Source: Hydnum rufescens UP504 (taxonomy: Eukaryota; Basidiomycota; Agaricomycetes; Cantharellales; Hydnaceae). Taken from it: a stretch of 38,400 bases of DNA. How positions within the stretch are numbered: the first letter of the stretch is position 1; every line of letters begins with the position of its first letter. The stretch lies in assembly GCA_014904985.1 (NCBI GenBank), contig MU128981.1, positions 20,548 through 58,947 on the forward strand, written 5' to 3'. Below, piece by piece: positions 11,092 through 18,994 of the stretch. The position numbers were made by a program, and so were the translations under genes. The notes beneath the pieces are model-generated. The model ran no database searches and was not told the DNA's origin. It worked only from the letters and a program-made list of their open reading frames with translations.

Positions 11092-11172
11092 CTATGGTGA
11101 ATGCTATGTTGGGTCTTGTGGCCATGGCAGCATATAGTAGGGACCCAGTGACATTCTGGGATGGGATGGCTT
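11092..11172 (-). pseudogene. Copia RNase H lead-in, truncated
   Basis: One frame off the RT segment, the minus strand reads GSLLYAAMATRPNIAFT, the conserved segment that joins RT to RNase H in copia elements. The reading ends at the start of the LTR-like sequence, so the RNase H catalytic domain is missing. Confidence 0.75.
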
Positions 11173-12060
11173 TCATTTCTGCAATTTCCATGTCCATCTG
11201 TGAGGATTGGGCACTGGATAGGGGGTGTTTGGGTCTAGGGGGGTGTGTGCTGTGTTGGCATCAGCCATGCCATATTCCCCACAGATGTCCTGAATGTAGC
11301 ATTGTTGGGATAGTGTGATTGTCTGTTTTGGGTGATCACATATTATCTCTATGCCTAGAAGGAGGTGTGCTTCACCTAGTTCAGTGATATTGAACTGATC
11401 CTTTAATTTTTGTTTAGTGTATGACCAGAATTCTGGGGAATTGCTAGCAGCAAGTAGGTCATCCACATAGAGTGCAATGATAATGAGTATCCCATTGTGG
11501 CAGTATACATATAGGCATTTATTGCCAGTGCAGGTGGCAAAGCCAAGTTCTGTGAGTATGCTGTGGATCAGGTCATTCCAGATCCTTCCAGATTGTTTCA
11601 GGCCATAAATGGTGCATTGTAGTAACCATACATTGTTGGTCTTGGAGTTGATACCCTCTGGTGGCTTCATGTATATTTCTTCCTCTAGGTGGCCATTCAA
11701 GTAGGCTGTCTTGATGTCAAGTTGTTCAAGGTCCAGGTCAAGGGTTGCAGCAAGGGCACAGACAATCCGGATGGAGGCAATTTTCATTACTGGTGCATAG
11801 GTTTCGAAACAGTCTACCCCTGGGACTTGACTGAAGCCTTGGGTGACAAGTTGGACTTTATAGTGTGCAATGTTCCCAGCTGCATCCCATTTAAGTTTGA
11901 ATATGAGTTTTCTGCCAACTAGTTTCCAGTTGGGGGGACATCTTTCCATTTGAGTACACTGAATGTCTTGTTTTCTAGGATTGAGTTCATTTCATCGTCA
12001 ATCCCCTTTTGCCATTCATCAGCATGGTTGCTTCACATGGCTTCTTTGTAGGTATGGGGT
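11173..12060 (-). pseudogene. Copia reverse transcriptase (RVT_2)
   Basis: The 258-residue open part (11173-11949) contains the copia RT blocks in order: KWDAAGN, TYAPVMK, DIKTAYLNGHLEEEIYM, YGLKQSGRIWN, and the catalytic YVDD box within IIALYVDDLLAAS, followed by LGIEI. Upstream in the same strand are readable HADEWQKGIDDEM and PNWKLVGRK, preceded by a TGA in the KEAM-SNHADEW stretch that would be CGA before C>T change. RT copies element RNA into DNA. This copy could not make full-length Pol. Confidence 0.9.
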
Positions 12061-12341
12061 TCATCAATACCTTGTGAGGAAGTGATTGCCCTGAGTGCAA
12101 ACAGGTTATGTTCTTCAGTTGTGGTAGCAGCCGTGTTTGTGGTATGGTCAAAGTAGCCAGCAGCCTCAAGGTATTCTTCTTCACTCGCAGCATTCTCTAG
12201 GTCATTTTGATGCCATGCTGGTGGTCTGTGGACTCGCTGGGGTCATATTTGTGGTGGTGGATCTGGTGGATCTGGTGCTAGTATGGCTTCAGGTGCTTGT
12301 TCCTCAGCTTCATGTGTGTGTTCCTCAGTATCTGGGGTTTC

Positions 12342-13195
12342 TTACTCAGCTTCAGGGACATCTGTGCTGATCAGGGCTTCATGTGGTGCATCTTGTAGAT
12401 AGGAGCCATCATTGAATGTGACATCATGGGAGATAATGATGCAGTGATCCTTGATCCACCATAGGCAGTAGGCTTTTGTCCCAACTGCATATCCTAGTAG
12501 GATACATTTGTCGGATTTGTTATCTAACTTTTTTGCAGAGCTTTTGGTATGAGGGCATATGCAATAGTACCAAATTCATGTATGCTGCAGAGGTTTGGTT
12601 GCTTCTTGGACCAGACCTCTATTGGGGTTTTATTTTCTAGCACAGTATGAGGTGAAATATTTCTGAGGTATACAGCGGTTATATCAGCCTCTGCCCAGAA
12701 TCCATTCAACATCCCAGTGGCCCTCAACATGGGTCTTATTTTCTCAACAATTGTTCGATTTCCCTGCTTGGATAATGCATTCTGTTCTGGAGTGTACAGG
12801 GTGGATGTCTGGGAAGTTATTCCTTCAGTCATGAGGTAGTGTTGGAAGTCATGGGAGGTGTATTCACCTCTGTTATCACTCTGGATCATCTTGATCTTCT
12901 GATCAGTTTCTTTCTTGGTGAATGCTTTAAATTCCAGGAAGCATCATAAGACCTCACTTTTGGCTGATAGGAGGTAGAGGAATTTATGCCATGAATGATT
13001 GTCCATGAATGTTATGAAATAACATTTGCCACCAATGGATGTTGGGAATGGTCTGCATATGTCTGAGTGGATGAGGTTGAGAATGTCTGTGGCTGTAGTT
13101 TTGTTGTTGGGGAATGGAAGTGGGTGTGCCTTTCCGAAAGTGCATGCTTCACAGAATTGTTGTTCTCTGGTGATTTTGTGGATGTCACCTACCAT
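12342..13195 (-). pseudogene. Copia integrase (catalytic core and C-terminal part)
   Basis: The acidic triad is visible: Asp in IHSDICRPF, Asp in MIQSDNRGEY and Glu in TPEQNALSKQGNRT. The upstream FCEACTFGKAH supplies the two cysteines of the HHCC zinc site, whose histidines lie in the preceding segment (LHHKLGHLSF). A TGA at 12944-12946 interrupts the core. A frameshift in an A-run near 12530 leads to the copia C-terminal signature KCILLGYAVGTKAYCLW, after which the reading hits a stop at 12342. The integrase would insert element cDNA into the genome; this copy is inactive. Confidence 0.88.
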
Positions 13196-13198
13196 TCA

Positions 13199-13747
13199 CT
13201 GGCTTATTAGTTTGCAGACATTGTTGAAACTGAGGTGGCCAAGTTTGTGGTGTAGGACATTGATGTTGATTGAGTGGCTGGTGGCTGCGTTTACTGAGAC
13301 TGTGTTGCTTGTAATGCATGCATGGAGTTGATAGAGGTTGCTTGGGCCCTGTCTTGAGGCTATGCCCACAAGGGTTCCATCAGTTTTCAGCCTTATCTTG
13401 CAGCAATTCCCATCAAATATGAGTATGTGTTTATGCTTCATGAGATCTGCCACAGATAGTAGGGTTGTTGCCATGTGTTCTGCATATAGTACATTTTTGA
13501 CACAGGCATAGGATATGTGCCCGTTGATGTTGAGTTCCAGGTGGATTGTTCCTGACCCAGTGGCTGATATGGAGGAGGCATCTCCAAGGTCAATGTTGAT
13601 GGGTTTGTTGAGTATGCAGAATGTGGTGTTGTTGAACCAGTCACACAATGGTGATATGTGGCATGAGCAGCCAGAGTCAATCAGTATGTCATTTAGGGCT
13701 TCATGTGTGGCAAGGTTTGCTTTTGTGCTGTGTCTTGTGTCATTCAT
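13199..13747 (-). pseudogene. Copia aspartic protease and integrase zinc-site start
   Basis: An open frame of 183 residues. DILIDSGCSCHIS carries the Asp-Ser-Gly active-site triplet of a retropepsin (copia elements usually have D[ST]G-[AC]-[TS]-xH). The C-terminal part has the GAG-pre-integrase segment with HHKLGHLSF. It is in the same frame as the next integrase segment, separated only by TGA at 13196-13198. The protease would process Gag-Pol. The region upstream of residue 1 breaks off at the 13.76-15.08 kb insert. Confidence 0.85.
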
Positions 13748-13763
13748 TGATGCAAGGAAGACA

Positions 13764-15084
13764 TGTGGAGACCCTCATGCATATGTGACTACCAGGGTCG
13801 AGGTTTTTGGGGAAGTGTCAAATGGGACACTGAATTTTCCCCCACCCTCTCTGCTGTTGGAGGGAGAAATCCATACTACATGCAAACCCCATCTGAGGAC
13901 AAGTTTTCAATTAAATGAACCATTTCTATGTCAATCCAGATGTCAATTCCCACACCATCATTCATTTGAGAACAAGCCTGAATCCCATACATCTAAAACC
14001 CACAAATCCATGCCATTCCTTCAATTGTACACAAGCCAGTTTATTGTTCATCTGTGGCACTTCAACAGGCCACCCTGAATTCCACCTTTCTATGCTGTAC
14101 CTCAATGTGGCAATAGCAATTCAACTTGCTTGCTTTGTTTGATCTTCAATCAGTCTCCACTTTTGATACACTTCCTGTTGCCTCAAGGGCAACTCTAATG
14201 AATTGTGATTATGTAACACAACAGATTACACACCTGGGCCTTGATTCTGACTCACAGACCTGTCACATGATAAATAGGGGCTAATGTGGTGCTCTCAAGG
14301 AGTAAATGTGAAATATCTCCCTCAGTTTTGATTGGATCAACTCGGCAAGACAGTGCCCAGAAAGCTACAATTCACACCCTTCAGATGATACCAAACATGA
14401 GCCAAACAAATCAAAATTGAACTTTCCAGGTTGATTTTACTATCTGTTTCATATTTCCCTTCAATATTTTTCGAATTTTTCCATCAGTTTTGATCCAATT
14501 CATTCGCAACAAGCATGCCTAGAAATCTGTTGACAGTTCACATCCAACGGTACCAAGGGAAAACTGATCCAATGAGAACTTGGCTCTCTACAATTTAACT
14601 CCCCCATGTCTCATTCCATTATTGCCTCCGCTTTTTTGATTATTAATGGCAATTATTCTCTGCCCCTCTTATTTCTGATGAAGGGTACATCTAGTACAAC
14701 TAGTTCCACCATTCCCCAAGGGATTCTGCTCAGTAGGAGAGGAGGAATAGCTTGGTTAAGCCATATTCCCCTATTCTGACTTGATTCTTGAATATCTCCT
14801 TCAGTTTTGAAGCTTTTGACTTTATTTCTTTTTCTTCATTTTTGCCTTAATACCACCTTTCTTCCGGTTACCATAGCATTTTTTTGTGATGTATATTAAG
14901 TGCAGGAGATGTGAATTTCTATAGTTTTCCCCCTCCCCAGTTTTGAGGCACTGATGTATTGCCACTGGTTCCTTGGGCGAATTCCACCAAGACTACTAAA
15001 CTTTGTCTAGAGGAGAGCCTTAGTGTGTGGTTTTGTGACCCATATTCATTCTTTGTTCTATTGCTTGAGCAGGTGTTGCTTACA
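13764..15084 (-). mobile_element. Non-coding insert between gag and protease
   Basis: Copia gag and protease are normally continuous, but here 1.3 kb of non-coding, AT-rich sequence separates the zinc-knuckle end of gag (15127) from the protease frame (13747). Candidate ends are TGTGGAGACC at 13764 and GTTGCTTACA ending at 15084, LTR-like TG..CA termini on the plus strand, but I find no target-site duplication. It carries inverted relatives of the roughly 160-bp repeat seen at 3209-3640, with TCAGTTTTGA cores at 14322, 14484 and 14801. A solo LTR or non-autonomous element is likely; the precise ends are uncertain. Confidence 0.45.
14317..14600 (-). repeat. Two tandem copies of the roughly 160-bp unit, inverted relative to 3209-3640
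   Basis: TCAGTTTTGAT at 14322 and 14484 (spacing 162) is followed in each copy by a GCC[CT]AGAAA block and GATACCAA or GGTACCAA. Reverse-complementing the unit at 3209 gives the same order, including the exact match CCAGAAAGCT. A third TCAGTTTTGA lies at 14801, about two periods on. Confidence 0.6.
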
Positions 15085-15126
15085 GCACTAGATTTCTATC
15101 CAAAAAGACCTTCCTTCCTTCAAGCC

Positions 15127-15625
15127 TTAACATTTGGATTGATCCCATGGTCCCCTCTTTTCGTTCTCAATTCCATATTGTGGACTGTGGCTGGATTCAA
15201 CCCTCTGTTTCCCACTTACACCACAGCAGTCCTCAGCCTTGTGTGGACCCTTTCTGCAGTTGGTGCATAGTGGGCAAGGTGGTTTTGCCTTTGCCTGGGA
15301 TGCCAGGGCTTGGTGGGCAGCTACAGCAAGAGCGTATTGACCATGGGTAGGATCATCTTTGAGTAGTGACTCTGCACAGAGCAATTGAGATTCAACATGT
15401 GCAACTGTTAGTGGGATGGAGTCAGATGTGGCTTTGACAGTGTTTGAGATGAATCTTGCCCACTGTTTGGTTTTTGGTAGGGAGTGGAGTAGTAATAGTG
15501 CTAAGAATTCATCATCCAAGCCCTTTTTCATTCCCAGTAGACATTGGTTTTCAGTCCATATCCACCTGATGTGGTCAGCCATGGGGTTGCCATCAATAAA
15601 TAACTACAAAGGCTGACTGTGTGGC
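15127..15625 (-). pseudogene. Copia Gag, C-terminal part with zinc knuckle
   Basis: The frame runs through LFIDGNPMADHIRWI, a helical gag-like stretch (SLPKTKQWARFI), and ends with CTNCRKGPHKAEDC, a perfect C-x2-C-x4-H-x4-C zinc knuckle that binds element RNA. A TAG interrupts just before LFIDGN. The N-terminal half of Gag lies 0.8 kb upstream beyond a non-coding insert. Confidence 0.8.
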
Positions 15626-15629
15626 ACAG

Positions 15630-16455
15630 CCCACTACCTTCACATTGATCCACCATACACTAGAGCAATCCAAAGTTGCATGGCATTCTGTGTTTTGATT
15701 CAAGGCTCTTTTGATGATTTATTTGGTATGTGGAAGGTTAGGGAGTTTTCATTAGTGTAACCAGAGATAGGCACAGATTATGCTGTCCATTTAATGACTG
15801 TAACACCCTTGTCAATGTTGGATGAAATAGCCAGAGTTGGACTGAATTCTTGCCAAACCTGGTGCCTTACATAATGGCAATCCACACTTGGAATTGGGGG
15901 CAACACTAAGGCCTTAGCTTTGAACTGATTGAAGATTTAGAACAGGGTGTACTTCAGGCTCTTGGAACATGGGAGAGGCAAGTGCAAATGACTATGCGAC
16001 CTCATCTCAGATACATGTTGTTCAAAAGGATGGTGGGTTGGTGAAAAGTTGTCTCGAAAAACAGAGCATGAGAAGTCCTCATCGAAGTGGCTAGTGCAAG
16101 GGAAGCAAGCTGACATCCCCAGGTAGGATGGGCTTGATTCCTGGCTGCTGCACATTGAGGCCCAACTCGCTCACCTGATCCATGATTATCAGCACATGAC
16201 AGCATGATTTCCCTAGGTCCTGTACATCCAACAGCAATGCCAATAGAAGAAGGCAGGCATGACATATTCGGAAATTCAACCAGCAAGGTGATACATACTA
16301 AAGGACATGAAGCTCTCTGAGACAAACATAGAGGGACAAGGGATGGAAAGGTAGACAAGATCACGTGGAGTGTTTGCACTTTTTTCAGGGGTCACAAGAA
16401 TTTCATAGTGATTCTGAGAATCTCCAGTTTCAAGACCCGCTACCTAGGTAGTGGG
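15630..16455 (-). mobile_element. Non-coding insert within gag
   Basis: About 0.8 kb without gag similarity separates the two halves of gag. Its edges carry a 10-bp inverted repeat: CCCACTACCT at 15630-15639 and AGGTAGTGGG at 16446-16455. The CACTA-like start is suggestive of a small DNA transposon, but the adjoining 3 bp do not match as a target duplication. Minus-strand frames inside (for example 16002-16379) look non-coding. Confidence 0.35.
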
Positions 16456-16874
16456 AATTTGTGTTCAATGATTCCTATTTTGATGTAGAAGGCTATGATG
16501 CCAGAGTGTGCATCCTGGTTTACAGACAGTACAATTCTCCATATGGCAGTGGATGTGGTCTTGTCACCAAATTGGGTAATCATGTTGTCATCAACATGCT
16601 CAATAATTATATTGAATGCCTCTGCATCATGTTTTGTCCAGGTGGCAATGTCACTTAGTCATTTTATTGCAGTGCAATCATGGGCCTCCTCCGAGATGAG
16701 GGTGCTTAGGACATAGGAATCCAATGGTTGGGGGCATGTTTCTGCTCCAGATAGGATTTCTGAGGCACCTAGGCTGTGTATTTTGGCACTGATTCATACT
16801 TTCCATATTGGGAAGTTGGAGCTTGTGAGGCGTGGTATGTGGGATTTTGCATCAATGGGTTCTGGAGTTGTCAT
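16456..16874 (-). pseudogene. Copia Gag, N-terminal part
   Basis: The start codon at 16874 opens a typical copia gag: IPRLTSSNFPIWKV, then a polar helical stretch with DDNMITQFGDKTTSTAIWR and NQDAHSGIIAFYIK. Two stops interrupt it, both TGA and both in frame with the start (16794-16796 and 16659-16661). Both read as arginine if C>T at CpG is reversed, matching the Arg that family members usually have after WK[VL]. Confidence 0.75.
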
Positions 16875-17451
16875 GGTGTTCAGGGGCAACTGAGTATGGT
16901 CTAAAATGGGCCCATAACCTAATGAGGCCCGGGCTGTGACTCAGCAGATGCCCAGAGGGGGAGAAGACTATATTAGTACCTAATGAGGCTGTGACTATAT
17001 ATAGTGTTATAAGTACTATGCTGGAGTGGTGGGTGAATGGTTCTGGACTTTACCTCAGCAGACGCCCGGAGGGGGAAGACTGAGGGAACGTCCGCCGGCA
17101 GTTTCCGGATTGTGTTACTGCTCAATATCACCTTCCTCCATTATTCCCCCTCACCCACTTCATGTCCGCCGATCGTTCGTTTTGATGGTGTCTTATTTTC
17201 TCCCACTTTGGGGGCCCTACATCTCTGTGGACAATCAACACCGCCCACGCCTCTTATTCCCGTTTACTGAGGAACAACGATCTCATCTCAGTATATTCGT
17301 TGCGCAGTGTCAGACTCTGAGGCCAAAAATAAGACACGATCTCCTCCCCCTTTACATGGCGTCCAACTACCCTCGAAAGGAGCTGCTACTTAACATTCTC
17401 CTTCATGACATGCGCGAAAGAATCAACATCACAGAAAGGCAAGGCTTTATT
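16875..17451. other. Junction between repeat-derived and host DNA
   Basis: A block starting CTCAGCAGATGCCCAGAGG at 16940 recurs at 17054 as CTCAGCAGACGCCCGGAGG. The two CpGs of the right copy are TpG and CpA in the left. CCTAATGAGGC also occurs twice (about 16918 and 16980). CpG density rises sharply from about 17041. A plus-strand open frame at 17026-17460 (144 codons) has a helix-like C-terminal half but no recognisable domain and overlaps the end of the pantothenate synthetase gene; I do not call it a gene. Confidence 0.5.
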
Positions 17452-18799
17452 TCAAGATGAAATTATATCGCCGGAGTCCCCACATAAGAGGTTGTCTATT
17501 AACCTGGTCCTCCCTATCTTCAATGCGCCGCTAAGGATTACGGGTCGTGCACGGTGGGTGGAAAGCCAATCCACCACATCGAATGAATCCGGATCATTCA
17601 TTTCGATGTAATCCAGAGTCATTTGGATGCCTTGACGCTCCGCTTCTTCTGCTCGCATTCGAATAACGGTGGTTGCAGCTGCAACTACCTCGTCTCGGGA
17701 TCGCCCATCCTGATTGTTCCATATGGCCCGCCCTGCCTCCAGGGCCTCGAACAAGGCTCCAGCGAATTTACGCTCTACATTGGTAAGGTATACGTTCCGA
17801 GAGGACAGGGCCAGTCCATCAATCGATGATCGAAGTGTTGGCACAATGACAAGGTTTTCAGGGGAAGGGAAGGACATCAGCAGGTCACGGACCAGACGGC
17901 GTAATAGAAGGGCTTGTTGGATATCCTTTTGGCCGAAATAGGCCCGGTTAGGCTATTGATGAATACGGTATTGGGATTGTCTGAGTATGGACGGGGAAAT
18001 GCGCCAAGGGCTCGCTCACTTGAACAACATTGAACAACTTGGTCACAACCTACACGGAAGTTCGAAATATTAAGAACCACCTGGGGGACGGGAGCTGCGT
18101 GTTGGTCGGTGCCTACCGTTGCAACACCACGGAAGAACGTCGGTCGGCTCTTGCCCTCCATCTGATGGCCATACCCTTTCACTTCTATGAATGTTCCCTT
18201 TTGCTCTTCAACGTCTTGGACTATACCGGACGGATACATATCTGAGACTGATGGGAGGAACACAACGCATGATTTCTGGGGAATCTGAGCGACAGACACT
18301 TTCTCGAGCATAGCCATATCAGAATCGAACGTTATTGGATACGTGGAGAGGTCCTCATGAGGGGCGAACTGAGCAGGATTAACAAAGATGGAAACGACAG
18401 TGATATCATTGTGGGTAAGGGAGCGCTGGACTAGAATGTCGGTTGCCAGTTCACGCCTTATGAATGATGTCCCATATGCATGCTTAGATGAGGACGCGAC
18501 ATACCGAGTTCTATATGTCCATCTGGAGAGTGCTGGCTCAGAGTAGCACGAACGGGTACAGGCTTCTTGGATATCAACTAACCATGAAGTGCACCCATGG
18601 TGGGCACCAGGCCTATCGATCGATCCCAATATTTGTGACGCCATTCTTTGAAAGCCTTCACAGAAGCCAGAACTGGTATAGCACTCGTGGAAGACATGGC
18701 GTACGACCTGAAACGACTGCCTCGAATTAATAATCGGGTTGTTAGTGCCCTCCTATATACAGAGAATACAGTGTGGCATTGGATATTCATGTCCGGCAA
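17452..18799 (-). CDS. PAN6: Pantothenate synthetase (pantoate-beta-alanine ligase)
   Basis: This enzyme joins D-pantoate and beta-alanine using ATP, the last step of vitamin B5 synthesis for CoA. Five exons (18583-18799, 18505-18522, 18117-18430, 18020-18049, 17452-17952) sum to 1080 nt and give 359 residues without a frameshift. Diagnostic segments are PTMGALHDGH (about 66-75, the HIGH-like nucleotide site), VSIFVNPAQF, SRPTFFRGVATV, FGQKD (199-203), and DGLALSSRNVYL. The HIGH motif is completed by an 18-nt micro-exon. The N-terminus (about residues 1-35) is Arg-rich and lacks acidic residues after position 3, suggesting a mitochondrial presequence; an internal Met before SSTSAIP could start a shorter form. 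It is transcribed divergently from the TFIIIC gene. Confidence 0.95.
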
Positions 18800-18994
18800 T
18801 CGCCGCCAAACCTTGGACCAATTGACTCGATTCTGAGGTCTAGCGCCGCGTTTCTTGTTCTTGTGTATCGCCTATTTCTTTTGCATCTGTCATAGATATC
18901 TCACCTTGATCGATTGCGAACTACCATAAAGCGACTGCTTTTTAAGCAGATTTGGTTACACCTCGACTGTATTGGGTCTTATACATCGTGAAAC
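18800..18994. promoter_or_regulatory. Shared 195-bp promoter of pantothenate synthetase and TFIIIC subunit
   Basis: The only DNA between the two opposite start codons (18799 and 18995). It contains a short hairpin (CTGCTT-TTT-AAGCAG, 18935-18949) and pyrimidine-rich runs, but no canonical TATA box near either start. A bidirectional promoter is inferred from layout alone. Confidence 0.5.

Larger units (their letters stand above)
11092..16874 (-). mobile_element. Degenerate Ty1/copia retrotransposon
   Basis: The order on the minus strand is gag (matrix-like N-terminus, then zinc knuckle), protease, HHCC and DDE integrase, then reverse transcriptase. This is the copia order, with integrase before RT. 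The element is dead: TGA codons interrupt gag and pol, there are frameshifts near 12530 and 11200, RNase H stops after its first residues, and two non-coding segments (15.63-16.45 kb and 13.76-15.08 kb) split gag and the gag-protease junction. CpG is almost absent: I count 3 CpG in 11101-12000. A GGTTATGGGCCC segment just upstream of gag could be a primer-binding region, but I cannot match it to a tRNA. Confidence 0.9.

Noticed and set aside
17026..17460. 144-codon plus-strand frame ending inside the pantothenate synthetase gene
   Set aside because: No recognisable domain. It starts at the repeat junction and overlaps the last bases of a well-supported gene on the other strand.
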